This document shows, one piece after another, positions 9,650 through 19,876 of a stretch of 40,608 bases of DNA. Both the position numbers and the translations under genes were made by a program. The notes beneath the pieces were generated by a model. That model saw only the letters and a program-made list of their open reading frames with translations. It was not told where the DNA came from and did not search any database. Source of the DNA: Mesostigma viride (taxonomy: Eukaryota; Streptophyta; Mesostigmatophyceae; Mesostigmatales; Mesostigmataceae); NCBI GenBank assembly GCA_009746045.1, contig RPFO01001187.1, positions 1 to 40,608 of the forward strand. The letters run 5' to 3'. Numbering within the stretch: the first letter of the stretch is position 1; the number at the start of each line of letters is the position of its first letter.

Positions 9650-10430
9650 TCAAGTGGTACAACAGCTGATATTGTCAGCTGCCTGCTGAGGCACTTTAGT
9701 GAGTGCATCAGCAGCGTTGTGTTTGTCCTCCACGTGACGGGTGGACTCCCAGTAGGTGGACTCCTGTTTAGGACCACCCAGTCAAGATCAGTGTGCACAG
9801 CATAGGGGTTAGCAAGGAAACTGAGGACTGACTGACTGTCAGTGAGCAAGTGTGCCACCACCCCAGCATTGCTGCCTGCTTGCATCTGCAACCAAACCAG
9901 CACATGATTCAAGTACCTGGCATGAAGCACTGCTGACACCACTGCCCTGCACTCAGCAGCATTGCTGCTGACAGCCTTGCGTCTATGCAACCGGCTGTAC
10001 CATGAAATGAGAGACAAGGGTGCATCATCATTCTGCACAAAATACAAGCCTGACTCCCTTGCCTGCAACTTGGTAATCTGCCTGGACTCCATGGAACTAT
10101 CCATCATAGCTTGGATGTGAATGGTTTTGTGGAGATCCAAGGAGTGCAAGATAAGGGGAGGGCCTTCCTGGAGAGTTTTGGTGATGGCTTTGTGACCTAC
10201 TTGCATCAAGACATCATCATCAACTCTGCTAACCACAGCCAGGTGAGGTGCACACGTTGAGCACAACCACCCCAGCTTGCCTCTAATGGTAGGACAGGCT
10301 CCAGGTTTGATTTTTGTTTGCAAAACCTCCAAGCAGCTGTGCATGTAATCATTGGGAGAGTAAGTGCACACACCCACTGGTTTTGATGCTGCTGGAGTTG
10401 TAACATTGTGCCACAAAATTTTATGGCAGT
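9650..10430 (-). pseudogene. Copia-type RNase H domain
   Basis: Minus-strand frame beginning around KPVGVCTYSPNDYMHSCLEVLQ (near 10380), then IRGKLGWLCSTCAPHLAVVS, the RT-RNase H connection typical of copia. RNase H residues are visible: IHIQAMMDSSM (first Asp), AVSSNAAECRAVV (Glu), LLTDSQSVLSFLANP (Asp). Past the last block a one-base shift (near 9760) moves the reading to STRHVEDKHNAADALTKVP, the conserved copia ending, with a stop at 9650-9652. It would remove the RNA template during reverse transcription. It follows the RT in the same polyprotein. Confidence 0.85.
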
Positions 10431-11223
10431 GGTGCCCAGCTCTACTTGCTTGCCAATCTCAAAATGCTGTGACACTTGTTGAATAAAATCATCTACAGCA
10501 CGCCTTGGCCCAGCAATCAGCTGATCATCCCCATGCCACACAAAGGTGAGTATGCCATGAGGGTGTGGGACCACAAAGAAGCAAGGGTCTATGTCATCAT
10601 ATCTAGCCCCTAGCTTTTCAAACACAGCCTGAGCTGACATCCTGAAAATGCGAGGAGCTGATTGCAGCCCTTCAACACCTATGTTAGCTTTCAGGTACTG
10701 CTGAGGGATGTGTTTTGCCCAAACTCTGGGAGTGGAGACTACATACACCTGACCATGCCACACTTGTTGTGCTATCTCAGGTGAGCCTTTCAGGAAAGCC
10801 CTTTTAATGTCTGTAGCCTTACATACATAGTCATCCCCATCATTGAGATGACCCACAAAGACAGACAGCAAGATTTTTAGAGATGTTTGCTGAATGCCTG
10901 GCGTGTACAACTCTGCCTCTGTCAGATCAGTGGTGCCCTTGAACTCTGTCACACAAGGTCTAGCATGAAAATGACTGACCCATCTGCTGCTGGCTTATGT
11001 TTACACACAAACTTCAGGCGCAAGTGCTTGCACCCTGCAGGCTTTTTGTCAATAGGTGTGACAGGTGGAGTATGAGAGGGCTAAGAGGATCTGGCACTAC
11101 CCATTCTTCCCTGGCCTTGTTAAAGGCCTCCACCCATTTTAGGAATCCTATGTGTGTGCGACAGTCTTGCTCTATCTGTTCATAAGAAAGAGGAGACATT
11201 TTAGCCACATCATGCTTGCCCAA
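10206..11223 (-). pseudogene. Copia-type reverse transcriptase domain
   Basis: The N-terminal part reads SYEQIEQDCRTHIGFLKWVEAF then, after a shift, KPAGCKHLRLKFVCKHKPAA and DGSVIFHARPCVTEFKG, which is the copia RT entry block (x-K-x-K-x-x-D-G-x-x-x-x-x-K-A-R). It continues YTPGIQQTSLKILLSVFV, then motif A as VCKATDIKRAFLKG and motif C as FVWHGDDQLIAG. The usual YVDD is here H-G-D-D, keeping both aspartates. At least two frameshifts (near 11050 and 10950) separate the blocks. The RT runs straight into the RNase H domain. Confidence 0.88.
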
Positions 11224-11399
11224 TCCAAATGAGTGGGATGAAGTTTTTGGTTGTGAACCAAGTCTGCCACACAGGGTTCTTGCCCTGGGGCATACTTGGG
11301 TGTAGCAAATTTTACAGAAGCAATGTTGGTGTTAAGAAGTTTTTCAAGAGAAATTTTGAAATGATTCAGATCAACACCACCCAGTCCTGGATGGATAGT

Positions 11400-11710
11400 C
11401 TATCACTGGAGATATGACACCAGGGTAAGAGAGAAAAGGATCCCCCAACAAAGCATTCCCTTTATAACCTTCCAATACCTGAAAAGGGTGGGATACCAAG
11501 TATAGTCAACATGACCTGACCTGTACCTTGAGGGATGACTGCCCTGAGAAATCAGCCACATGGTGCCAGGGTGAAGGTTCCAAAGGCAAATGGGGCACAG
11601 CCAGGGCACTGATAATGCTGACCTGGGCTTGTGTGTCCACTGCAACCATAAATGGGCTATTGTCATTCTGCCCAACCTTCCCCACCTTAGCTGATCCTGC
11701 AGCAGTTTGA
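11400..11710 (-). pseudogene. Retropepsin-like aspartic protease domain, located after the integrase
   Basis: The integrase frame continues into SPFMVAVDTQAQVSIISALA (near 11650), matching the retropepsin active-site region hydrophobic-DTGA-x-x-S-x-I except that Gly is replaced by Gln (D-T-Q-A). It goes on through a flap-like ADFSGQSSLKVQV; then, after a frameshift near 11510, ILGIPPFQVLEGYKGNALLG and DPFLSYPGVIS. The ALLG-D-x-F-L ending is the usual C-terminal retropepsin motif. No other DTG/DSG-type motif is visible between the gag zinc knuckles and the integrase, so this appears to be the only protease of the element. The loss of the Gly may be inactivating. Confidence 0.7.
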
Positions 11711-13123
11711 GCTTTAGCTCTATGAGCTGCTTGTAAAATGCGAACAGCGTCTGCTAGGCTGCGTTTGGAAGGTGCAGCTAGTGGCTGAGCTATGTTCACA
11801 CTTGAAGAGGTGATAGGTTGCTGATCACCTGTTTTGCCAATGTGACCCTCTGCTGCAGGGGGCCAAGCCTGCAGTGACTGCCTGCAATCATCAAGGGTGA
11901 CCTGGGTGTCACAGTGGGTGTGGCTCTCACACTCACCAGTGGGTGTTCCAAACAACCACTCACTGGGCAACGCTGGGATGCCAGGCAACTGTACAGGGCT
12001 GTCGGCCAACAGCTCTTCCTCCTCTGCCACGTCTGACACAGTTGGAAAATACAATTTCATCCTGTGAGGTGAACACCTGTGAATCTTTCCCGTGTCATTG
12101 TGTTTAACTAACACTGTCCTGCCAGTGGTGTTAAACTTTAGGATGGTGGCTGGCCCATGCCAGGTACCCACCTTGCCTAGTCCCGACTCCTTGTAGAATA
12201 GGACCTGATCCCCTTCTCTGAAGGTGGGACGTGGATGCTTTGCATCCTTGACAGCTAACCTGCTAGCTGTCTGTGCTCGCTGTGCGTTGTAGAGGGCTAG
12301 TACCTCAGGTGGATAAATGCCTGCATGCAATCCATCTGGTGTAATGACCACCCCTTGTGGGGTTTTCATGAGTGGCCTCCTGTTGAGGACTTGGCACAAC
12401 CTGGTGGACCACAGAGCTCTGTCAGCATATGACCCACTGTCAGCCAGCAGATTACCATCTTCCTTGGCTACAAGGGTTTTAATGGACCTGATGGCCCTTT
12501 CAATAATGCCTTGCCTCTCATGATCTTCTAGCCCAGCCAGATCAATAGCCTCACACCCTGGTTCATTGGCAAGACACGTGAACTGTTGATCCAGTAACAA
12601 TGCCTCCACAGGGTAGTACCTGGCCTGAGCAATCAAGAGAGCCCTGAGCAACTGTGTCTTGTCCATTCCAGGTAATGGTTCAATGGTTGTGTACCTTGAC
12701 CATGCATCTTTAAGTGCCAAGTAAGATTGTCCTTTGATATGAAAGACATCTCCTACCACCCTGCCCTTGCACTTAGGTGGGGTAGCTACATGCCACTTAG
12801 GGGGTTTGGGTGCATTGAACTGACAATGCTGGCAGTGGGATCTGACCACCTGGCATGCACGTCTGAGTGCTGCCCCCCCTATTGCTGCTGCCACCACCTC
12901 TGCACTCACTTCATGCCCATAAAGGAAGTGCAACTGCAAAGCAAGCTCCTGAAACTGATATGAGCATCCTCTGAGGGGACACTCTGCACACCTTGGGAAC
13001 CATAGATGTGAAGGTTGGTTTAGAGACATAATCTTCTGAAACCAGCTGTAACACCTTTCCAGAACTGCTCACTGCTCTGACAGTGGGGCATGCAGATGAA
13101 AGAGGTGAAGCAGGCACACTCAA
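11711..13123 (-). CDS. Integrase of the Copia-type element
   Basis: A long open frame (ATG 13029; related sequence upstream in another frame from 13123). N-terminal CAECPLRGCSY and a zinc-binding HH-CC module (HFLYGHEVSAE ... HCQHCQ). Catalytic core: first Asp in RVVGDVFHIKGQSYLALKDA, second Asp in VEALLLDQQF, and Glu in QGIIERAIRSIK. The second Asp-to-Glu spacing is about 30 residues, shorter than the usual 35. After the core is a basic segment and then FREGDQVLFYKESGLGKVGT followed by W-H-G-P-A-T, a GPF/Y-like C-terminal module more often seen in Gypsy-type integrases. It then runs through an acidic linker into the protease. It catalyses insertion of the cDNA, leaving the 5-bp duplication seen here. 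Confidence 0.82.
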
Positions 13124-13129
13124 GCCAGC

Positions 13130-13330
13130 ATGAGAAGGAGACTCACACTTCTTGCCGTAAGGAGGCCGCTTGCAGTCCTTGGGGTCGCCGTGGGGCGGCC
13201 CGTGGCACTTGTGGCACTGTCAGGACGTCGTGGTCCCAGCTCAGGCATGTTCTTGCGGCAGGTGGGCCGCAGGTGGTACTTCATGCCACAGCGGGTGCAC
13301 CGCTGAGAAGACTTGTCCTCCTTGTCCTGC

Positions 13331-13362
<32 letters not shown>

Positions 13363-13365
13363 GCA

Positions 13366-13405
<40 letters not shown>

Positions 13406-16083
13406 GCTGGAGCTGCCCCCCTTGGAGGGAGACTGCCCCTTACCCTTGCCCTTGCCCCAGCCCTTGCCCTTGCCCTTGCCCTTTCCCTTGCCCTTGCCCT
13501 TAAACATCTGTCCCAGCAGGGACTTCACCTCTGCCATGGTGACAGGCCTCTTGCTCCTATCCTCCCTCTCCCTATCCTCCTCCTCCTGTCCCTCCCCCCT
13601 GACCCTCTTTACAGAGGTGCCCATGGCCCCCTTGCTGAGGGGGGCCAGGGCCAGCTTCATATAATCCAATGCCTCCTTCATGTCCTCCCAATGCTTTGCC
13701 ATTCCTGTTGCAAGCATAGCGTATGTGTTTTTGTCAACTTAGTTTGAGTTTCTCCAGGAAAGCATGCAGCAAGAACTTGTGATCTAGCTGCTGGACATCA
13801 GGACGGGCTTTGATGGCTAGCTCATATTTCTTGGTCTCAGCCACATAGTCTAGGGAGCTGACCTGGTATTCCTCTACCCACCTAAATGCCCCATACATAT
13901 CCACAGATGAGGGGGTGGAGAGGAGGTCAGTTAGCTCCCTCATGAAGCTCTCCCAGACTGCCCTAGCCTGTGTATCCTGCCACCTGGGATACCTACGCTG
14001 GAAGACAAGAATGAGATTCTGAATTTGAGAGGAAGACTGATGGTAGAAATCCCCCTGCATGAGAGACCCAAACCAGTTCTTGACATTCAGTTCCTCCCTG
14101 GCTAACTGGAGAGAGAGAAGTACATGGTTCCCCTGCTCCCTAGTATGCCCCTCAGGCAGCCCCCTGACATTGATCCTATCCACAGAACGGTTCTCATTGT
14201 ATGTGGGCCAACGTGAGGGAGACGCAGGGGGAGAGGGAGAAGATGGGGGTGCTGCTGCAGCATTCACAGGAGAGACACGCTGTGTGGGAGGTGCTACTTG
14301 AGTGAGCTGAGCAGGAGGAACATGCATGGGCTGAGTAGGATGGGTAGGCAACAGATGGGTGGGCTGGGTAGGGTTGTGAGTATGTGTGACTTCCCGCCTC
14401 CTGCTGCGGGCCTCCTCCCAGTCATGGAAGGTGGGAGAGAGAGACACGTCATCGTCAGTAGGGTTAGTAAAGTCATGATGCAGCCAGGCAGGCAACCACC
14501 TACCAGCCCCGGACAAGATGGCATTATGCAGGCGCTCCAGGCGTCGCACCAGGCGACCCCTGTCGCCCTGCACCCTCCTCCCTGCAAGGAGGGCCTGCAG
14601 GGCAGGCAGCAAGGCGTCGCACACTGCACGTGTGTCCGCGTGGAGGTTGGGCAAGCCCAGTAAGTGCGTAATGATCGCACAAACCAAACTGCCCGCCTCA
14701 GCGATGTATGTGCAGCTGCTGACTCCTGTCAGCCAGCCCGCGGAAGGATGCTGTGGCAGCCTGAATGGCACGTGCTCATCCCCCAGGGTGATCATGTCAC
14801 CACCTTCCAGATCACCCTCCAGCACTTCCGGCTGCTGCCCCGCCAGGGTGGGACCCTCGGGCCCGCCCGGCCCTGCCAAGGCCTTGTCCTTGGGGCGCCT
14901 GGAGGGGGGCTGCCCTCCAGAGCCGCTGGAGGTGCCAGTGACACCCTCCATGGGAGTTTCCTCCCCCGCCTGCGCCGGAGGCGCCGGCGTCGCTGCCGGG
15001 GTCCCTGCAACCCCGGGAGCTGGCGTCGCCGCCGGGGTCCCTGCAACCCCGGTGGCCTCCTCAGCCACCTGGCCCCCCGCGCTGGGCGGGGGAGCCGGCT
15101 GCTGAGGCTGGACCCTCTGCCCTGCCAGAGGGTCCTGGGTGGTTGCACCACCCGTTGGTGTGGTAGGGGCGACTGCCGCCCCGCGCCCAGCCGTAGGCGG
15201 CGTCGCAGCCGCCTCGCGCCTCTCATTGCCCCAGCCAACTGGCGTGACCTGGGGCCACTGAGGCAACGGGGTCAGCTCGATCTCCCGCTTGGCCACCACT
15301 TGCAGCGCATCTCGCTGACGCTGCGGAGATGCCCACTGATCCACCGTCCCCGGATTGTGCCTTGCCCGGGTGGCGAAGCATCGCATCCAGACCGCCACCT
15401 GGATCAGACTGAACGTCATCCGCAAGCGACGCTCGATCATCGCATGAACCCGATGAACATCGAACGACGTCGCCTGCTCGTCGAAAGTCAGCTGAAACCG
15501 CTGACGAAGGACCCAGCCCGTTATACGGAGATGAACTAGCTCCGGAATGTCATCTTCCCCGATGGGGAGATAGTGGGGCAGAATCCCGAACTCGACGGGC
15601 GGCGGGACATGCTCACCGTATCGATATCGATCAATGTCCATAGTGGCCATTTGGCGGCCCACCGATAAGTTTCCAGACGTCGCAGGCGTCTGGGAAGAAA
15701 CCTCTAGCGAGGGCCGCGGCCTCGCGGGCGGCACCTCCCCGTCCTCCTCGGAGGAATCGCTGCGTTCACGTCCCCCGTCACCTACGACGGGGGTGTCACG
15801 TGCCCGGGGTGCCTGCCCCCCGGGTGCCATGGCGGACGAGCCGCCACTGGCAAACGAGCGCCCTCTCGCCAGCCCCCGGGCGCCGGCCCCCACCTGCGGG
15901 GTCCGACGCCGTGGGTTATCGGCAACCACCGTGCTGAAAGTGACGTTGGGCGTCACCCTCGGTGGCACGGTGGCGGAGGGCGAGCCCTCCGGCGAGAGGC
16001 GTGGGGATGTGCGCCTGGTCGGCGCATTCCCCTTGTTGTTGTCCTTGTTAATTGTCCTTCACGGCATTGTTGTTTGAAGCCAT
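13130..16083 (-). pseudogene. gag/nucleocapsid of the Copia-type element
   Basis: A likely start is ATG 16083-16081 (MASNNAVKD), 20 bases after the 5' LTR; a one-base shift near 16050 joins it to a 744-residue open frame ending at 13734. The front half is Pro/Ala/Gly rich, with duplicated GVAGTPAATPAP units. The region from about 14100 to 13740 (KNWFGSLMQGDFYHQSSSQI ... HKFLLHAFLEKL) is a typical Copia gag helical domain. A shift at about 13735 leads to VDKNTYAMLATGM, a KGKGKG-rich basic tract, and Asn/Gln homopolymers encoded by a CAA microsatellite. Two zinc knuckles follow in different frames: CTRCGMKYHLRPTC and CHKCHGPPHGDPKDC. Confidence 0.78.
13331..13406. repeat. (TTG/CAA)n microsatellite inside gag
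   Basis: About 25 units of TTG on the plus strand, interrupted once by TTGCATG. On the minus strand it encodes Asn then Gln runs between the basic tract and the zinc knuckles. Unit number changes by slippage keep the frame only if whole triplets change; the frame of the first knuckle differs from the basic tract before it. Confidence 0.92.
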
Positions 16084-16090
16084 TTTTAAA

Positions 16091-16103
16091 CGATTTCAGT
16101 CCA
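16091..16103 (-). promoter_or_regulatory. Primer-binding site of the Copia-type element
   Basis: Directly after the AACT end of the 5' LTR the minus strand reads TGGACTGAAATCG. TGG pairs with the CCA end of a tRNA, so the primer tRNA would end CGATTTCAGTCCA. This is not the classical initiator-Met primer TGGTATCAGAGC. The primer tRNA identity is not known to me. Confidence 0.6.
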
Positions 16104-16559
16104 AGTTGGAATGAGATGAATGCGAGAGACAACTCACGAAAGCTGAGAATGATGTGGAAGATTGTATTAGCAATAATACAATGAACGCAATGAACGCTGA
16201 GGGCTCAGGATGGAACTGGGCAAACTCGGGTGCTGCGGCACTCCCCAGTGCTACGCCTATATGCCTATGGCAGCGCTCCACTGCAGCGCCTACCAGTGGA
16301 CAACTGTACACTGCAATGCCATGCGACCACGTCACTAGCATCCACTACACACTCGGCCCGTCAGACCCGGATACCCCGGATCTGGCGGGTCGAGCTAGAG
16401 CCTAGGAACAGTCTGGCACTAACTGCACGTCAGTCCACATGACACCTCAGTACCGTACGACCTGCCGTACAGTGCTGAGGTGTCCCGCTCAGCCGCGGTA
16501 GGCAATACGCGGCGCGCAGGCCGGAAATCCGTGTGTCAGCCTAAGCATCTCATCTAACT
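16104..16559 (-). repeat. 5' LTR of the Copia-type element
   Basis: Same sequence as 8094-8544 apart from about 12 differences. In element orientation it should carry promoter and poly(A) signals; AATACAATC and repeated TATTAGC-like AT blocks lie near 16165-16180. Followed on the plus strand by the second CCGGT (16560-16564). Confidence 0.92.
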
Positions 16560-16564
16560 CCGGT
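16560..16564. repeat. Target-site duplication, right copy (CCGGT)
   Basis: Identical to 8089-8093 and abutting the other LTR. Confidence 0.9.
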
Positions 16565-17908
16565 GTGGTCGGATCTTGTGGGCCTGAGTGGGGCTCGTCG
16601 GAAGGTGTGGCCGTGGATGTTGTGCCGGCCAATGGGAAACAAGCTGGCCGTCGCCGTGGCCCAGTGTGTGCACCAGTCTGTGTTGTACCGCTGTGGCCCC
16701 AAGCCCCCGTTGGAGGCTAGCCGTGGGCTGAGCATCAACATGTCAGCGCTGATCCTGGTGGCGGAGGCCAACGAGGCGGGGGAGACCGTCCGGCTGAGGC
16801 TGGAGGAGGACCCTGCTGCGCCCTTGGCGCCCTCGCCGTGCTTCGAATCTCGGCAGGATCTGGAAGGTATGCATGCCGTGACGATCGATGACCTCCATTT
16901 CACCCACTGTGCGTCGGTGGATGGGGTGAATCAGCAGCTAGATCGTGTTCAGGCTGCGTACGCCGCTGTTGGGCTGGTGCAGAAGTCTGACAAGGTGGTA
17001 TACGGGCGACAGCTGAGCAGACTGGTGTGCTGGCGGTGGGTGTCATTCACCAAAGAGATGGTGACGTGGTGCCTGTTCCTGAGCGTGTGGTGGCGGTTAT
17101 CGCTGCCACTCGATCATAATAGAATCTTGGATCGCGGGTTTCCATACTACCGCGAACTTAGTTCTGTGCTTGGGAAGTGGGTGTACGTGGATGCATCTGC
17201 TGTGCCGCCCCATGCTCTCGGTGTGGTCTGAGACGTATCGGCTGCTAGCAGCCATGAACGCCTCCCTGCATCCTGGGCGCCGCTGGCGCCTCCCTGCGGG
17301 GGCCCGCCAGGAGCTTCAGGCGGCGATCGACCTGGCCCCATTTTTGAGGGCTGCCAGGGCCCGGCCCCTTTCTGACCGGGTCGTCGCAAGTGATGCGAGC
17401 AGTGATCCGGCGGTGGGGTGGTCTACAGGGACCTGCCTGGGGCCGATTGTGCCCGGCTGGCGACCCGGCGCGAAGCGCGGGGGTGGCGGACGACAGCTTT
17501 AACGTCTGGGGAGGACTGGGACCTGGAGCGCATGGAGGAGGGGGACTACAGCCTGCTGGATAGTGGGCACTGGCGTACGGCACTTTCCTACAGGTGGCGG
17601 GGGCAGCCTAACCACATCAACGTCGAGGCCATTGCTGCGACGCAGGGGGTCGAGTGGTCGTGCCGGACCAAGGCGTGTCGAGGTAAGCCGGCGAGTCGTC
17701 CGGCTTGTGGACTCCAGTGCTGTGGTGGGGGCGTTTGTCAGAGGGCGGTCGTCTTCCTACCGCCTCAACCAGCTGTTTCGGCGCTACTGCGCTCTGTCAC
17801 TGGCTGGCGAGTGGCGACATGCAGAGCCATTGGGTCTGGGTGGCTACCGACCACAACCCAGCTGACAAGGCCAGTCGGCGTGGCGCTTGGATTCCTGACT
17901 TGACCCGG
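16565..17908 (+). pseudogene. DIRS-like RT C-terminal half and RNase H
   Basis: Resumes the interrupted RT as WSDLVGLSGARRKVWPWMLC, then CRPMGNKLAVAVAQCVHQSV and palm motif C as AVTIDDLHFTHCA (I-D-D retained), followed by a GLVQKSDKVV thumb-side block. After shifts near 17150 comes LLCRPMLSVWSETYRLLAAM and the RNase H: DRVVASDASSDPAVGW (first Asp), then HINVEAIAA (Glu), VVRLVDSSAVVGAFVRG (Asp) and WVWVATDHNPADKASR (terminal His/Asp block). Each block is in a different frame, so at least four frameshifts (near 17150, 17450, 17650 and 17800) are present. Domain content and order match DIRS-like elements. Confidence 0.8.
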
Positions 17909-17938
17909 TGTGGTGACGTGCATCCCAACCCTGGGCCT
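17909..17938 (+). other. 2A-like peptide motif CGDVHPNPGP
   Basis: In frame just downstream of the RNase H ending (18 codons after NPADKASR) and upstream of the recombinase. 2A peptides of the form D-(V/I)-E-x-N-P-G-P make ribosomes skip one peptide bond before the final Pro, and 2A-like sequences are known in several non-LTR retrotransposons. Here the Glu is His (D-V-H-P-N-P-G-P), a variant whose activity I cannot judge. Position suggests separation of the recombinase from RT/RNase H. Confidence 0.5.
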
Positions 17939-18284
17939 GAGGGGGCGCGGCGCCCTCGGGACTTGGCACTTTTGGAGGGCACAGTCAACCCTGTGTCTAC
18001 CTTGCCAGCGTACCGGCGCGCGGCGGCTGCCTACGCCGGTGGCGTCGGGGCGCCACCTGCATGGCTCTGTCGACCCAGCTGACGCGGAAGCCATTTTCTG
18101 TGAGTGGATTTCTGCTGTCTACCATGCCAGAGGGGGGCGGGGGCGTACCTTATGCCAGCACGCCAAGGCCTGTCTGCACCTGTAAGTTACCCCGACATTG
18201 TTCGGAATTGGGTACTGGCGGACCGCCTGCTAGCAGGTTGGCAGCGGCTTGTTCCGGCTGTCAGCCCTCCACCTATGCCCTGGC
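17939..18284 (+). pseudogene. Tyrosine recombinase, N-terminal part (DIRS-like element)
   Basis: After the 2A-like motif: PEGARRPRDLALLEGTVNPV and STLPAYRRAAAAYAG, then shifted frames reading FCEWISAVYHARGGRGRTLC and PDIVRNWVLADRLLAGWQRL. This looks like the helical core-binding domain that precedes the catalytic domain. The frame reaches PPPMPW and is cut by the LINE-like insertion at 18284; it resumes at 20322 as RLCYFTALLL, in frame. Confidence 0.65.
18274..18284. repeat. Target-site duplication, left copy (TATGCCCTGGC)
   Basis: Eleven bases identical to 20311-20321, bracketing the LINE-like insert. The length is typical for target-primed reverse transcription. Confidence 0.85.
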
Positions 18285-18465
18285 CTATGATGGTTCATGA
18301 GGTTCAGCTAGGCATTGGGACGAGCCACGAGCCACGAGGTAGCCATGGCTGTCGGAGCTCATAACTTTCACGTTTGAGCCCCGAATTCAGCTGTGAATAT
18401 CACAATCGCTTCGTCTTTCTTCGACGCACATGCTGATATAATTTTCCGAAGCTATAACGCAATAT

Positions 18466-19876
18466 ATGACAAGCAAACGCCCTTTGCCGCCACGCAGCCT
18501 GGCGGCTGCGCTCGGCAATGAAAGTCCGTCTGCAGCTTCGGCAGCAGATTCGCCCTCAAGCCCGGAAGGCAGCGGTGACACTAGTCGTGCACTGGTGGTT
18601 GCCCAGCCCCCTCACGGGCTTGCCTCGCCCTCTGCATCGCCTGAGCCTAAACGCAGCCGCCCTGAGGATCCGGCGCCCCCTGCCGAGCCGGGCTGGAAAG
18701 AAATCGACTTTGACGCCAAATCAGCCGCATGGTGGACACACTGCAACGCAAAGCCCACCCTTTTTATGAGCGCCGTGTTCTACGGGTCGCGCACCTCGCT
18801 TCTTGCCCTGTGCCGGCACCTTGACAACCTCGGTCGCCTCACTCCGCCTGGAGGTGGCGTGGCCGGTACTTACATGCCGGATCTGCCCAGCCTCCCCCGC
18901 CCCCGCCTTCAGCTCATCGCCCTCTGCTCCCTCCTCGGGCGCTCTGCCGCCGAGATCTGGGCCCCCACCTCCATGAATTCCACCTCCGAAATCCGCTCCA
19001 TCATCAATTATTACCAGGCCCTCGTGCAGCACGTGACCCCCGCCTCGCCGCAGATGTGGCGGCCATGGGGGGCACGCTGGCTGCCGAGCTTCCCCTCCTC
19101 TCCTCCACCACCATGCACCGCCACCTCCAAGCTCCTCGCCTCCACCGGCCACCACCACCGACGCCCTCACCGCCCAGCTCCTCGCCATCGACAAGCGCCT
19201 GCAGGACAATGCCATAGCCATCGAATGCTTGCAGAACACCGCCGGCATCACCGCCCAGGCGGTGAAGGACATCGCCGCTCGGCCAGCCCCTGCTGGCCAT
19301 GCCGGCGATGCTCCTCCCATCCCGACCTGGGCGGACATGCTTAAGCAGCACGCCACCTCCACCACCTCCGCCGTCGCCGCCCAGCTTAAGCAGCAGACGC
19401 TGGACCTCCGCGAGGAGGCCGAGCTCGCCAAGCGCAGCCTTAACGTCATAGTCAAGCACTTCGACCCGCTGCAGGACGAGACCCCCGAGACCCTTGCCCT
19501 GGCGCTTGAGAACAAAATCCTTGGACATCCCCATGGCTATCCGACTGGTAAGGGCAAGCCGCGGGGGGTGACCCGCCTTCCCCGCTCGCGGGGTAAGGCC
19601 GGCCCCTCCCCCTTGCTCCTCACCTTTGACACCATGGCGGATAAGATGGAGTTCCTCAAGTGTCGCAAGCGGCTTGGGGGGACCGCCTACACGCTGGACG
19701 ACGACTTGACCTTGACGCAGCAACAACGGCGACGGGAGCTATGGCCGACCTACCTCCAGCTTCGGCAGACGGCGGGGCAGAAGCCGGTCTACTGGAAGGG
19801 GGCGGACATCTACGTCGCCCACAAGCCCTGGCAGGCGACCCCTGCCGCCCCAGCCACCCCAGCCACCCCAGCCTAG
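18466..19876 (+). pseudogene. LINE ORF1-like RNA-binding protein
   Basis: ATG 18466 gives MTSKRPLPPRSLAAALG, a Ser/Pro-rich N-terminus with a basic PEPKRSR motif, then WWTHCNAKPTLFMSAVFYGS and a helical region ending near ALVQHV. Two single-base shifts between about 19060 and 19170 lead to a coiled-coil-like stretch (TAQLLAIDKRLQDNAIAIEC) and, further on, a TWADMLKQHATSTTSAVAAQ linker. The last 150 residues contain an RRM-like block (SLNVIVKHFD ... SPLLLTFDTMADKMEFLK) followed by LGGTAYTLDDDLTLTQQQRR, the usual C-terminal pattern of L1-type ORF1 proteins (basic, D-L-T-x-x-Q-x-x-R). It ends with a Pro/Ala-rich tail at TAG 19874-19876. Such proteins coat the element RNA. Confidence 0.7.

Larger units (their letters stand above)
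8094..16559 (-). mobile_element. Copia-type LTR retrotransposon inserted in the DIRS-like RT
   Basis: An 8.47-kb element read on the minus strand, bounded by two direct repeats of 451 and 456 bases and a CCGGT duplication. The primer-binding site follows the 5' LTR directly. Protein order along the minus strand is gag with two zinc knuckles, integrase, aspartic protease, RT and RNase H. The RT and RNase H are clearly of Ty1/copia type. About 12 differences between the LTRs (roughly 97% identity by eye) indicate a recent insertion, younger than the DIRS element it disrupts. All coding parts carry frameshifts, many of them single-base. The domain order and LTR termini are unusual. Confidence 0.9.

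Noticed and set aside
13313-13747. Leucine/valine-rich open frames opposite gag
   Set aside because: They are shadows of the CAA microsatellite and of the basic KGKG tract on the other strand.
14792-15238. Arginine/proline-rich minus-strand frames within gag
   Set aside because: Alternative-frame readings of the GC-rich Pro/Ala gag segment without conserved features.
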